DNA from: Fimbriimonadaceae bacterium
GTDB lineage: Bacteria > Armatimonadota > Fimbriimonadia > Fimbriimonadales > Fimbriimonadaceae
Length of the DNA stretch: 64,000 bases
Reading direction: 5' to 3'
Assembly: GCA_026129685.1 (NCBI GenBank)
Contig: JAHCHO010000003.1
Span: 414,251-478,250 of the forward strand
The notes under the pieces were generated by a model. That model saw only the letters and a program-made list of their open reading frames with translations, did no database searches and was not told the origin of the DNA. Below, one piece after another: positions 1 to 8,629 of this stretch (positions within the stretch are counted from its first letter, which is position 1; each line of letters begins with the position of its first letter). The translations under genes and the position numbers were made by a program.

Positions 1-54
1 TTGGGAGCCGCCGTCCCTGCGACCTGTCTTGATCACCGATCTCATTCTTGGTCC

Positions 55-83
55 TTGACATATATCGCGTTATGATATATAAT
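55..83 (+). promoter_or_regulatory. Consensus sigma-70 promoter of the padR gene
   Basis: TTGACA at 55-60 and TATAAT at 78-83 are separated by exactly 17 bases, a perfect housekeeping promoter. The start codon of the PadR gene lies at 91, only 7 bases after the -10 box, so transcription should begin at or next to the A of ATG and give a leaderless message. There is no room for a ribosome binding site. Confidence 0.9.
60..80. promoter_or_regulatory. PadR operator, inverted repeat inside the promoter
   Basis: ATATATC at 60-66 and GATATAT at 74-80 form a perfect 7-bp inverted repeat around a 7-base spacer, covering the region from the -35 to the -10 box. PadR proteins typically bind AT-rich dyads in their own promoters. 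I infer autorepression; the dyad itself is read directly. Confidence 0.75.
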
Positions 84-90
84 GTAATCC

Positions 91-462
91 ATGAGATACA
101 AGACGGATCTCGAAGCGATGGTCCTCGCCGCCTTGGGCGACGGACCCGCCCACGGCTACGGCATCGTCCGCACGATTCGCGCACGATCCGAGGGCGTCCT
201 CAAGATGGGCGAAGGGCAGCTCTATCCGATCCTCCATCGCCTGGAGGAAGAGGGGCTCGTTGGTGGCGACTGGGAGATGCAGGACGGCAAGCCGCCTCGC
301 AAGGTCTACACGCTCACCGAGGCCGGCCACGGAGCCCTCGAATCGAGGCAACGGGAATGGGGCGCGTTTGCGAACGCGGTGGCCCGAGTGTTCTCGAAGA
401 AGCACGAGGCCGAGGCCGCCTACGATCACGGCGCTCCTTCTCTGGAGGTCCGACATGCTTGA
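91..462 (+). CDS. PadR family transcriptional regulator
   Basis: A 123-residue winged-helix regulator of the short PadR class. The N-terminal half carries the family pattern (LEAMVLAALGDGPAHGYGIV, then GQLYPILHRLEEEGLV around residues 45-60, and the wing with RKVYTLTEAG). PadR proteins repress transcription as dimers. The ATG at 91 is set by the promoter 7 bases upstream. The stop overlaps the start of the next gene by 8 bases (ATGCTTGA), so the two are translationally coupled; the pair PadR plus permease-prefix membrane protein is common and the membrane protein is probably its target. The ligand is unknown. Confidence 0.92.
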   Translation: MRYKTDLEAMVLAALGDGPAHGYGIVRTIRARSEGVLKMGEGQLYPILHRLEEEGLVGGDWEMQDGKPPRKVYTLTEAGHGALESRQREWGAFANAVARVFSKKHEAEAAYDHGAPSLEVRHA

Positions 463-1534
463 CCACGTGAACTGGTACCTCGTCGAACTCGAGCAACGCC
501 TGCGCAACCGGCGCAGCGCTCAAGCGACCACCGACATGCTCCTCGAGACCCGGGCGCACCTTGACGAGCGAGTGGCCGAACTGACCGCCAAGGGCCTCGA
601 CCCCACCTCCGCCGCCAAAGCCGCGATCACCGATTTCGGCGACCCCGATGCGGTTGTGCGCGCCTATTCCGGCAGCCTTGGCGTCCGCCCCATCGCGTAC
701 CGGGTCTGGCTGATCGTGGCCGCCCTCCTCGCCCTCTGCGGGGTGGAGTGGCTGGGGGCGGAACTCCTGAACCCAGAACGCAGCTACCCGGGCTCCACCT
801 ATATCTTCCTGTGCTGGGTCCTGGCGGGGACGATCCCCGCCTTACTCGCCCTCCGCACCCGCCGATGGGCGAGCGTTCCCGTCGTCGCCGTCGGCATGGC
901 CGCCGCCCTTCTCGGCTCGATCTACACCGCCGCGAGCAGCGCGTTCATCGAGTGGAACGGTGAACGGCGCGTCATGCACGAACCCGTTCGGGCGTTCGAA
1001 GCCGCCGCCCGGATGCGGTGGGTTCGCGCGTTCGACGCCGACATGGCTCGCATCGAGGCTTGGCGGGCCGCCCCCGCCGGCGCGACGGGCGACCGGCTGT
1101 TGCAGGACCTGATCGCCGGGTCCAACTACGTCGCTCCCGTCCGGGTCGGCGGCTACCCCTGGGACCGCCGTCAGGCTCTGCCCAGCTTGGCCGGTAGCCG
1201 GGCAGAGCCGCTTCGACCGTTGAGCTACCACCCGGGCTACGTCCTGAACGCCTTCGGCTCGTTCAACGCCGCCAAAGCGCAGTGGCTTCAGACGGGCGAC
1301 GCTTACGCAAACTTCCTCCGGACGGAACGGGAGACGGTGCGGGCAGAGCTCCTCGCCACCTCGACGCCAATCATCGTTCCGTTCGGGGAGCGTTGGCTGG
1401 CGATGGGCGCCCCCCTCGCCACCGTGAGCGGACTGGCCTCCCTTTTGATCCTCCTTGCGAACGGGCTGGCGATCGGTTGGGTGGACCTCGTCCGGCAACG
1501 CCGCCGGTCCGGATGGCGACGCCAAGTGGGATAG
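455..1534 (+). CDS. Membrane protein with permease-prefix domain
   Basis: A 359-residue protein. Residues 1-70 match the permease prefix domain 1 seen next to PadR regulators (a helical segment with ELEQRLRNRR, LLETRAHLDERV, then AAKAAITDFGDPDAVV). Residues about 75-165 hold three hydrophobic segments, a soluble stretch of roughly 165 residues follows, and a final hydrophobic segment lies near 325-350. No MacB-type permease core is evident, so this is a stand-alone member. GGAGG at 443-447 is well placed for the ATG at 455, which fixes the start inside the PadR gene. Function unknown; probably a cell-envelope protein under PadR control. Confidence 0.8.
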   Translation: MLDHVNWYLVELEQRLRNRRSAQATTDMLLETRAHLDERVAELTAKGLDPTSAAKAAITDFGDPDAVVRAYSGSLGVRPIAYRVWLIVAALLALCGVEWLGAELLNPERSYPGSTYIFLCWVLAGTIPALLALRTRRWASVPVVAVGMAAALLGSIYTAASSAFIEWNGERRVMHEPVRAFEAAARMRWVRAFDADMARIEAWRAAPAGATGDRLLQDLIAGSNYVAPVRVGGYPWDRRQALPSLAGSRAEPLRPLSYHPGYVLNAFGSFNAAKAQWLQTGDAYANFLRTERETVRAELLATSTPIIVPFGERWLAMGAPLATVSGLASLLILLANGLAIGWVDLVRQRRRSGWRRQVG

Positions 1535-1576
1535 CCCATCCGAGTCGGTGTCGAACATCGGGCGTCTCATCCCGTG

Positions 1577-1864
1577 ATGACGCCCAAAACGACCCCGATC
1601 GGGAACGAACCGGCCGAGCCCATCGCGGGGATCGGCCGCCAGATTCGGGCGAGACGGAAGGCGTTGCGCCTCACTCAGGTCGAACTCGGACTCCTCGCCG
1701 GTTGTGGCAAGCGGTTCGTCGTCGATCTCGAAGCCGGCAAACCCACCGTCCGGCTCGACAAACTCGTCGACGTCGCCGCCGTCCTGGGCTTGGAACCCAC
1801 CCTCGCCCCCATGCGGAGGGGTGCCATGGACGAAGCGCCGGCGACCGAGTGTCTCCTGGCCTGA
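1577..1864 (+). CDS. HipB-like XRE-family antitoxin/regulator (orphan)
   Basis: A 95-residue helix-turn-helix protein (96 if the GTG at 1574 is used). Residues about 20-75 form an XRE/HipB domain: IGRQIRARRKALRLTQVELG, then the recognition region GCGKRFVVDLEAGKPTVRLD and a leucine-rich third helix. This resembles the y4mF-type HipB subgroup, normally followed by a HipA kinase. Here the next gene is trpB on the opposite strand, so no HipA partner is present. It starts 42 bases after the membrane-protein gene and may be in the PadR transcript. Orphan regulator or remnant of a toxin-antitoxin pair. Confidence 0.75.
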   Translation: MTPKTTPIGNEPAEPIAGIGRQIRARRKALRLTQVELGLLAGCGKRFVVDLEAGKPTVRLDKLVDVAAVLGLEPTLAPMRRGAMDEAPATECLLA

Positions 1865-1865
1865 C

Positions 1866-3224
1866 CTAGCCGACGGAAGGCAGGCCCGCAAGCGCCATCG
1901 CGACCTCCTCTTCCGAGTACTCATGGTCGCGCAGTTGCCCCGCCGCGTAGTCCATGTACGCCTGGAGATCGAAGTGCCCATGCCCGCAGAGGTTGAACAG
2001 GATCGCCCGCGACGTTCCCTCCTCCCGGCAGCGGACGGCCTCGTCCATCGCCCCTTTCACCGCGTGGCTCGCCTCCGGGGCGGGCAGGATGCCCTCGGTC
2101 CGGGCGAAGGTCAAGGCGGCCTCGAAGCAGCCCAGTTGATGCTCCGCGCGCGGTTCGATGTGCCCCAGTTCGACCAGGTGGCTCACCAAGGGGGCCATCC
2201 CGTGGTACCGCAACCCGCCCGCGTGGATTCCTTCCGGCACGAAGGTGCTGCCGAGGGTGTGCATCTTCGTCAGGGGCGTCAGGTGGGCGGTGTCGCCAAA
2301 GTCGTAGGCGTACTTGCCGCGCGTCAGCGAAGGACAGGCCCTCGGTTCGACCGCGACGATCCGCACGTCGCGCTCGCCGCGCAGCTTCGCCCCGATGAAG
2401 GGGAAGGCGATCCCGGCGAAGTTGCTGCCGCCGCCGGTACAGCCGACGACCACATCCGGGTAGTCGTCCGCCATCCCAAGTTGGACCATCGCCTCCTGGC
2501 CGATCACCGTCTGGTGCAGAAGCACATGGTTCAGCACGCTGCCCAGCGCGTAGTTGCACTCCGGGTCCTGGGCCGCCACTTCGACCGCCTCGCTGATCGC
2601 GATCCCCAGGCTTCCCGTGCTGTCGGGATGCTGGGCCAGGATTCGGCGCCCCGCTTCCGTCTCGTGGCTCGGGCTGGCGATCACCTGGGCACCGTACGCC
2701 TCCATTAGCCCGCGACGGTATGGTTTCTGGCGAAAGCTCACCTTCACCATGAACACCTTGACGTCGAGCCCGAAGAGGGCTCCCGCGAAGGCGAGCGACG
2801 AACCCCACTGCCCCGCCCCCGTCTCCGTGCAGAGCCGCTTAACCCCCGCCTCCTTGTTGTAGTAGGCCTGGGCGACCGCGGTGTTGGGTTTGTGGCTGCC
2901 CGCCGGCGACACGCCCTCGTACTTGTAGTAGATTCGTGCGGGCGTGTCGAGCGCTTTCTCCAGGCGACGCGCCCGGTACAAGGGAGTGGGCCTCCACTGC
3001 CGGTAGATGTCCCGCACGGGCTCCGGGATTCCGATCCAGCGCTCCTGGCTGACCTCCTGCAGGATCAGCGCCATCGGAAAGAGCGGCGCGAGGTCGTCCG
3101 GCCCGACGGGCCGCCCGGTTCCCGGATGCAGCACGGGCGGGGCGGGGACGGGCAGGTCGGCTTGGACGTTGTACCAAGCGGCGGGCATCTGGTCTTCGTT
3201 CAGGAGGTACTTGACGGTGTCCAT
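1866..3224 (-). CDS. trpB: Tryptophan synthase beta-like protein TrpB2
   Basis: A 452-residue fold-type II PLP enzyme. It has the long N-terminal extension (about 75 residues before [12 protein letters not shown]) of the TrpB2 group, the catalytic lysine in GSHKPNTA (K112), ETGAGQW (134-140) and the phosphate-binding GGGSN (264-268). TrpB enzymes condense indole with serine to make tryptophan; TrpB2 proteins are usually encoded away from trpA, as here, and may act on free indole or salvage it. No other trp gene is in the window. The start at 3224 fits family length; no clear ribosome binding site is seen. Confidence 0.9.
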   Translation of the reverse strand: MDTVKYLLNEDQMPAAWYNVQADLPVPAPPVLHPGTGRPVGPDDLAPLFPMALILQEVSQERWIGIPEPVRDIYRQWRPTPLYRARRLEKALDTPARIYYKYEGVSPAGSHKPNTAVAQAYYNKEAGVKRLCTETGAGQWGSSLAFAGALFGLDVKVFMVKVSFRQKPYRRGLMEAYGAQVIASPSHETEAGRRILAQHPDSTGSLGIAISEAVEVAAQDPECNYALGSVLNHVLLHQTVIGQEAMVQLGMADDYPDVVVGCTGGGSNFAGIAFPFIGAKLRGERDVRIVAVEPRACPSLTRGKYAYDFGDTAHLTPLTKMHTLGSTFVPEGIHAGGLRYHGMAPLVSHLVELGHIEPRAEHQLGCFEAALTFARTEGILPAPEASHAVKGAMDEAVRCREEGTSRAILFNLCGHGHFDLQAYMDYAAGQLRDHEYSEEEVAMALAGLPSVG

Positions 3225-3326
3225 GTCGGGTCGAATCCGAAGGTCGTAGATTACCGAGCCACGACTCTCTCCGTTGGTCCCGCCTTGGATTCAAGCCCCT
3301 TTGTCGGGCCGGTCTATGATCGAAGC

Positions 3327-4049
3327 GTGGTCCACTCCCTCGCGCGCACCTTCGTCGTCGGCGTGTTCGTCGCCCTCGTGGCGGCGACTTCGGCCCAACC
3401 CACCTACGCCTTCAAGGCCAAGTTCGCCGAGGGCGAATCGCAGAAGGTGAAGGTGACGATGAAGGGCAACATGAGCGGGATGGCGATCGAGATGATCTAC
3501 TTTTCCGACGAAAAGGTCCTCAAGGTCGAGCCCGACGGAACCTACACCGAGGAAGTCAAGACCCACGGCCTCACCCTCACGGCCGCCGGCGCGCCGGTTC
3601 CTCTCTACATGGACACCGACAAGACGGAGGTCCGTAAGCACGCGCCCACGGGCGAACTGCTTGGCACCGACGACAAGGAGGCGAACCTCGCGATGCTCCG
3701 CAGGACGGGTCGCTTAGGAGATCTCCCCTCCCCGGCGGCGCCCGTGAAGATCGGTGAGAGCTGGACCCACGAATACGCCCCGGTCGAAGCCGTTTCGCTT
3801 CCGGCCGGGAAGGTCACCTACACCTTCGTCGCGGAGGAGAAGGTCGGCAAATGGGACGCCCTGAAGGTCGAAATCGCCTACACCGAGGTCGGCGTCGACA
3901 AGCCCGTCACCGCCAAGGGCTTTCTCTGGCTCAACAAGGAGAACTTCCGGGGCGTGAAAGGCGACGTGACGGTGGACAATCACCCCGCCCCGCCCGGCTC
4001 ACCGGTCCCTCAGTTGTCGGCGCAGGTTCTGTTCGAGCGACTCGACTGA
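3327..4049 (+). CDS. Exported hypothetical protein
   Basis: A 240-residue protein with a signal peptide (VHSLARTFVVGVFVALVAATSA, probable cleavage after ATSA near residue 21). The rest is beta-rich (KVKVTMKGNMSGMAIEM, repeated Lys/Glu strands), without cysteines, and resembles DUF6263-like secreted beta proteins only loosely. I chose the GTG at 3327 because it begins the signal peptide and because a -10 like box (TATGAT, 3315-3320) ends 6 bases before it. Function unknown; periplasmic or surface location inferred. Confidence 0.7.
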   Translation: MVHSLARTFVVGVFVALVAATSAQPTYAFKAKFAEGESQKVKVTMKGNMSGMAIEMIYFSDEKVLKVEPDGTYTEEVKTHGLTLTAAGAPVPLYMDTDKTEVRKHAPTGELLGTDDKEANLAMLRRTGRLGDLPSPAAPVKIGESWTHEYAPVEAVSLPAGKVTYTFVAEEKVGKWDALKVEIAYTEVGVDKPVTAKGFLWLNKENFRGVKGDVTVDNHPAPPGSPVPQLSAQVLFERLD

Positions 4050-4064
4050 AAGTCCCTTAGAAGC

Positions 4065-4092
4065 GGCGCCCGCCCCTGGGGGGGCGGGCGCC
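4065..4092. terminator. Bidirectional hairpin terminator
   Basis: GGCGCCCGCCCC (4065-4076) pairs perfectly with GGGGCGGGCGCC (4081-4092) across a 4-base loop. It lies between two convergent genes ending at 4049 and 4115, so it can serve both. There is no long T-run on either side. Confidence 0.7.
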
Positions 4093-4114
4093 TTGGAAGT
4101 CTCGGACGGTTCCC

Positions 4115-4732
4115 TTACAGACGGTAAAGGACGAGGTTGGCCGACGGGTTCACGTACTGCCCCGGACCGTGGTCCGGGCCGACGGTGATCTTCCGGTAGA
4201 CCTCGATGCTCGCCTTGCCGCCGCTCAGCCAAGGGGCCAAGAAGCTGCTCGGGCTCCAGACCGTGTTGAAGAAGAAGCCGTTGCCCCAGTTCGAGTTGAA
4301 CGGGACGCCGCCGCCGCTGAACATCGGAAGGTTCGCGATGTTCTTGACGACCGCCTTGTACTGCATGGGGATGTTGAGGTTCGTCAATGGGCCGCTGGGG
4401 CCGGAGCCGGGCACCTTCGTCAGGTCGCCGAAGCCCTCGAAGTCCAGGCCCAGAACCTCGTTGTGGTAGAGCGAGATCGGCGTGAACATCTCGTCGGAAC
4501 CCGCGCCCCAACCGTCGATCGTCCACACGACCTGCATGAAGCCGTTGACGTAGAGGTACGGATTGACGTACGCCACCGTCGGCATGTGGAAGTAAATGAT
4601 GTTGGCGGAGCCGTAGTACGGGCCGTTGACGTCGCTGTTCACGACGTAGCTGAAGATGCGGCCACCGAGGGGCTGGGCGATGGCCATCCCCGCGGCGGTA
4701 GCGATTCCTAGGGTCAGAGCGAGTTTACGCAT
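4115..4732 (-). CDS. Exported hypothetical protein
   Basis: A 205-residue protein with a clear signal peptide (MRKLALTLGIATAAGMAIAQ, cleavage after AIA). The mature part is rich in Asn, Gly, Tyr, Trp and Phe with motifs such as NSNWGNGFFFNTVWSP and ends in NLVLYRL, suggesting a beta-structured extracellular domain. I do not recognise the family. AGGAG lies about 12 bases upstream of the ATG. It stands alone between a convergent gene and the M14 peptidase gene. Confidence 0.7.
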   Translation of the reverse strand: MRKLALTLGIATAAGMAIAQPLGGRIFSYVVNSDVNGPYYGSANIIYFHMPTVAYVNPYLYVNGFMQVVWTIDGWGAGSDEMFTPISLYHNEVLGLDFEGFGDLTKVPGSGPSGPLTNLNIPMQYKAVVKNIANLPMFSGGGVPFNSNWGNGFFFNTVWSPSSFLAPWLSGGKASIEVYRKITVGPDHGPGQYVNPSANLVLYRL

Positions 4733-4903
4733 GGGTTCTTAGGGAACTCCTGTCGGTTTCTTTTGGCCCCGGGACCGGCGACGGGCGCCGGGTCGTGGTT
4801 ACCGCGATTGTTACGCGGCTAAACCTACGGGCAAAGTCCCCCTTACCGGGTCCCCGAAATCGCACCGGTAGAGTTGCCGGGATCGGGCAAAACCGGTGTC
4901 GCC

Positions 4904-7489
4904 TCACGCGCCGCCGAGAATCCCGTTGAACAGAAGCTTGAAGGTCCCGTGCGGTTGGCCCCGGAAGGCGATCTCCGGCCCGTACAGGACGACGCGTCCT
5001 CGGCCCAGCGGCGCGTCCACCACCGCCGCCGTGTCCTTCAGGACTTCCTGCCCCCACGCCCACCCCGAGCGGAGAGGCTTGTCGGTGTCGTAGAACGCCA
5101 CCACCCGCGCCGACGATCCTTCGCGCACCCGAAACGATGGGCTTCCGTCGAACATGGCGTCCGCCTCCTCGGGCATCCCGAGGGTCAGCGGGTCCCTCAC
5201 CAGTCGCATCCTTAGAACCGAGCCGGGGATGTAGAACCGGGTGTTGGGCAGGGGCCGTGTCCTCCCGCTCTCGTCTCGCTCGACCAAAGCGCTCTCGACG
5301 GGCAGATCGAGCAGTCGAGCGACGTTCAGGGCCGAACTCCCGATCGCGAGGAGGCGACCTCCCTGCTCGACGAACTCCCGCAACTTCGGGATGGTGCGCT
5401 CGGCCGTCATCGCCCCCATGCGCCGACGGTAGGTCTCGGGAATCGTCTCGTCCTCCGCCTGACGCTCGGCAGGGCCTCCGCGCGCGCCCGCCGGGATCGC
5501 CCCGCTGGGAAAAACCAGCACATCGAACCGGGACCGAAGGTCCCCCGCGTCCAGGTCCGGCGCGTACACCACGGTGAAGTCGAACGCGAACTGCTCGAGG
5601 GTGTAGCAGAGCCAGCCCGATTCCATCGAACCGCCGTACCGGTCCCAGAGGCCGACCCGGGGCTTCGCCACCGGCGTTCCTCCCTCGAACGGGGTGGAAC
5701 GGACGTCGAACGCGCCCGAGTTCAGGGCGTTCGCCAACTCGCGCACCTGTTGCTCGTTCCCTTCCGCGATCCAGGTTCCGTCGGCGTCTCGCTTCACCGT
5801 CAGGCCGAGGGAGAAGGCGCGATTCGCCATCGCGAAGGAGTCGTTCTGCTCGGCCCGCCCGACCAGGGCGCGCGCCCCGCCGGGGGCCGATGGCTTGACG
5901 TAGGCCAGACCCGTCACCGGCTCGAGTGGCAGGTCGAGCGGTTCCAGCACTCGCTGGAACGCGACCCCCATCTGGTACGCCAGGGTGTAACCCGCATTGT
6001 CGTAGGGGCGGATCGGCGGGCCGCCGGGGTACTGGAAGTCGTTCGGATGGTCTTGCGGCTCGAACATGTCGAGGACGTGGGGCCGGAACGGCTGGTCGCA
6101 ACGCACGACGAACGAACCCGCCGGAAACCCTCCCGCCTCGCGGGTCAGCCGGTGGACTTCGACCCCGGTGATCCGCAACTTCTCGACCAACTTGGCCGCC
6201 GTAGCGAAGTCGGGTTGGTCGCTGGGGATGACGTACATCCGGGCGTCGCGAAGCGACGGTTCGCTCAGGGCCTTCTCGCCCAGTTCGGCGATTCGGGCGG
6301 GGTACCGGGTCCAGTTGTCCTTCGAGCCGCGCAGGATCGAGTTCTTCGCGGCGCGGTACGTGTCGAAAAGGAGACGCTCGCGGTACCGGCTCGCGTAGTC
6401 GAGGATCGCGTAGTTCGCCTCGATCTCGTACCGCAACGAGTCCTTCAGCCGCCACTCTCGGACGTCCACGGGCTTGGGAAGGTCGGTGGTCGGAATCTGG
6501 CGGTCCTTGCTGAACGGGACGCGGGTCGGACTCGGCGACCCCCACGTCTCGGTCAGGATGCCCACCATGTTGTGGAAATAGGTGGTCGTGCGCAGTCCGC
6601 CGTTCCACCATGCCGAGAAACTCGCTCCTTCGCGCATCACGGTGCCACCGAGGTCCTCAGCGATCAGCCGTTTGTGCATGTGAACCCCCACCAGGTCGGT
6701 CCCGATCTGGACCAGCGGGTCCACGTGGTAGTTGTAGGGGTTCCGGAACGGAGGGATGTACATGATCGTCCCCGCCGGTGCGCTCTGGTGGTGGTTGTAG
6801 ACGATCTGCGGGAACCACTCGGCGTACAGCACCCGGTTCATGTTCCGCGTCTCGGCCAGGTTCGAGGCGTAGAAATCGCGGTTGTTGTCGTGGCCGGCAT
6901 ACTTCTGGTAGAGCACGGGCAGGTTCGCCAGCGACCGCGTCTTCGGGTCGGGCTTGCGCATGTACCAGTCGGAGACCAGGTCCATCCCGTCCGGGTTGGC
7001 GTGGACGATCAGGATCACCACGTCCTTCAGGATCCGGCGGTTCTCCTCGTCCTTGCGGCTGAGGAGTTGGTAGGTCTGTTCGATGAGCTGTTGGGCGCCG
7101 AGGACCTCGGTCGCGTGGAGTCCGCCGTCGATCCAGACGACCGCTTTCGCCTTCGCCGCCAGGATTCGGGCTTCGGCTTCGGACAGGTCCCTGGCCATGG
7201 CGAGCCGTTCGCTGTTCCGGCGATGGGTCTCTAGGTTACGGAGGTTGGCGGGGTCGCTGACGATCGCCATGAACTGGTCGCGCCCCTCCTCCGTCTTGCC
7301 GATCGAGACGACCCGGATGCTCTTCGACTCGGTCTCGAGCTTGCGCCAGTAGGCGACCAGTTGCCTGTAGTTGGCGAGTTGGTAGTCCTCGCAGACGTCG
7401 TGGCCGAGGAACGCCTTCGGGGTCGTGAGATCGGCGGACAGCGATCCCGCGACCAAGAGCAACGAGAGCACGGCGAGGCGACGGGTCAT
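4904..7489 (-). CDS. Secreted M14-family zinc carboxypeptidase
   Basis: An 861-residue exported metallopeptidase. The start at 7489 opens a signal peptide (MTRRLAVLSLLLVAGSLSA). The catalytic domain occupies about residues 25-400 and shows the M14 zinc motif HxxE in GGLHATE (H125, E128) and conserved HANPDGMD and NNRDFY stretches further on. The remaining part (about 400-860) looks like the beta-sandwich and glutamine-amidotransferase-like region found in large bacterial M14 proteins. It probably degrades peptides outside the cytoplasm. An alternative start at 7522 would add 11 residues ahead of the signal peptide and is unlikely. Confidence 0.87.
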   Translation of the reverse strand: MTRRLAVLSLLLVAGSLSADLTTPKAFLGHDVCEDYQLANYRQLVAYWRKLETESKSIRVVSIGKTEEGRDQFMAIVSDPANLRNLETHRRNSERLAMARDLSEAEARILAAKAKAVVWIDGGLHATEVLGAQQLIEQTYQLLSRKDEENRRILKDVVILIVHANPDGMDLVSDWYMRKPDPKTRSLANLPVLYQKYAGHDNNRDFYASNLAETRNMNRVLYAEWFPQIVYNHHQSAPAGTIMYIPPFRNPYNYHVDPLVQIGTDLVGVHMHKRLIAEDLGGTVMREGASFSAWWNGGLRTTTYFHNMVGILTETWGSPSPTRVPFSKDRQIPTTDLPKPVDVREWRLKDSLRYEIEANYAILDYASRYRERLLFDTYRAAKNSILRGSKDNWTRYPARIAELGEKALSEPSLRDARMYVIPSDQPDFATAAKLVEKLRITGVEVHRLTREAGGFPAGSFVVRCDQPFRPHVLDMFEPQDHPNDFQYPGGPPIRPYDNAGYTLAYQMGVAFQRVLEPLDLPLEPVTGLAYVKPSAPGGARALVGRAEQNDSFAMANRAFSLGLTVKRDADGTWIAEGNEQQVRELANALNSGAFDVRSTPFEGGTPVAKPRVGLWDRYGGSMESGWLCYTLEQFAFDFTVVYAPDLDAGDLRSRFDVLVFPSGAIPAGARGGPAERQAEDETIPETYRRRMGAMTAERTIPKLREFVEQGGRLLAIGSSALNVARLLDLPVESALVERDESGRTRPLPNTRFYIPGSVLRMRLVRDPLTLGMPEEADAMFDGSPSFRVREGSSARVVAFYDTDKPLRSGWAWGQEVLKDTAAVVDAPLGRGRVVLYGPEIAFRGQPHGTFKLLFNGILGGA

Positions 7490-7528
7490 GGACGAACCGA
7501 TTCGCGCCCCGCCCTTCGGCATCCTGCC

Positions 7529-8605
7529 TTAGGCGCGTCCCGGAGACGAAGCTTCCCACAACTGGGTCGAGCCGTCCGGACGCGCCACAAGAATCCAACG
7601 GCCGCTCGGACTCCAGCCCCGCAACCGATAGCGACCCACTTTCGTGCCACGCCCCCATGCCTTGTCCACCCGGAAGAGGACGCCGTCGTTCGCTTCGGCC
7701 AGCCACGCTCCTTCGGGCAGGCGGAGCGCCCGGTTGATTCCGCTAGGTACCTGGAACGCCAACGCCCGGCCCTTGGCGATGGGTCCGCCAAGGTCGAGCC
7801 GGATGGGGCGCCCCTTGGATGCAGTGCCGTCGCGCGCGATCCGGCTCCCGATCGCCACTTTGGCCGCCGCGTCGTAGTACAACACGACCGCCCGCTCGCC
7901 CATCGCGCACGCGCGAACCGTACCCCCGCGCTCGTTCAGGACAAGCCAGTTGTCGCCGCGAACCGCGAGCCAGCCGGGGTCCGTGCTCGACACGGCGCGA
8001 ATCGTGAAGCGCCGGTCGGTCGCGTACGGGTCCGCGACCCCACGCTCGTCGCGAAGCAGTTCGGTCCCGTTGACCGTCCAGTCGGCCCACCGCACCTTTG
8101 TCGTTCCTCGAGTATCCACGGGGGTCCGCGCGACGACGTATTGCCGAACGCTCATACTGAGGCTCGCGTACGCCGCCAGAAGGTCGTTGCCGACGAACCG
8201 CCGCCACTCCATGACCGCCGGCGACGGCAAGGGCGGTCCCTTAGGCAAACCGAAGGCGTCCCAATCGCGAAACTCGTCCCAGTCGGTCATGGTGACATAA
8301 CCCGAACCGTCGCCGTCCGCAAACCGGAACGGCGTCCAGGCCAATCGGTAGGGGTACGGCACCGCCTGACGGGTCGGCAAGGCGCTCGCCGCCAAGTAAG
8401 GGAACCAGGTCGCCGACACGACCGGGCGCGGGTCTCGAGGGTTCATGAACGTCGCCTGTTCGCCGAACGCGAGGAGGCGGCCGTCCTCCCGGATGGCACA
8501 CGGGTACCCCGATCCGGGAATGGGAACCTCGTGCTTCGTCACCACGCGCAACCCGGCGGCGGGCACGATCGCGAGGGCGAGATTGAGGGACAGCATCACT
8601 GACAT
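7529..8605 (-). CDS. Exported WD40/beta-propeller-like hypothetical protein
   Basis: About 358 residues, beginning with a short signal-like segment (MLSLNLALAIVPAAG, if the ATG at 8596 is used 355 residues). Repeated strand-turn pattern ending in GWSPSGRWILVARPDGSTQLWE is typical of WD40-like propeller blades, with further blades at GDNWLVLNERGG and IREDGRLLAFGE. No catalytic motif is visible. It sits 39 bases upstream of the M14 peptidase gene on the same strand and may share its transcript. Resembles the frameshifted propeller gene at 12028-12991 in style, not in sequence. Confidence 0.6.
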   Translation of the reverse strand: MSVMLSLNLALAIVPAAGLRVVTKHEVPIPGSGYPCAIREDGRLLAFGEQATFMNPRDPRPVVSATWFPYLAASALPTRQAVPYPYRLAWTPFRFADGDGSGYVTMTDWDEFRDWDAFGLPKGPPLPSPAVMEWRRFVGNDLLAAYASLSMSVRQYVVARTPVDTRGTTKVRWADWTVNGTELLRDERGVADPYATDRRFTIRAVSSTDPGWLAVRGDNWLVLNERGGTVRACAMGERAVVLYYDAAAKVAIGSRIARDGTASKGRPIRLDLGGPIAKGRALAFQVPSGINRALRLPEGAWLAEANDGVLFRVDKAWGRGTKVGRYRLRGWSPSGRWILVARPDGSTQLWEASSPGRA

Positions 8606-8629
8606 TTACCGAAAACCTCTTGAGCCAGT

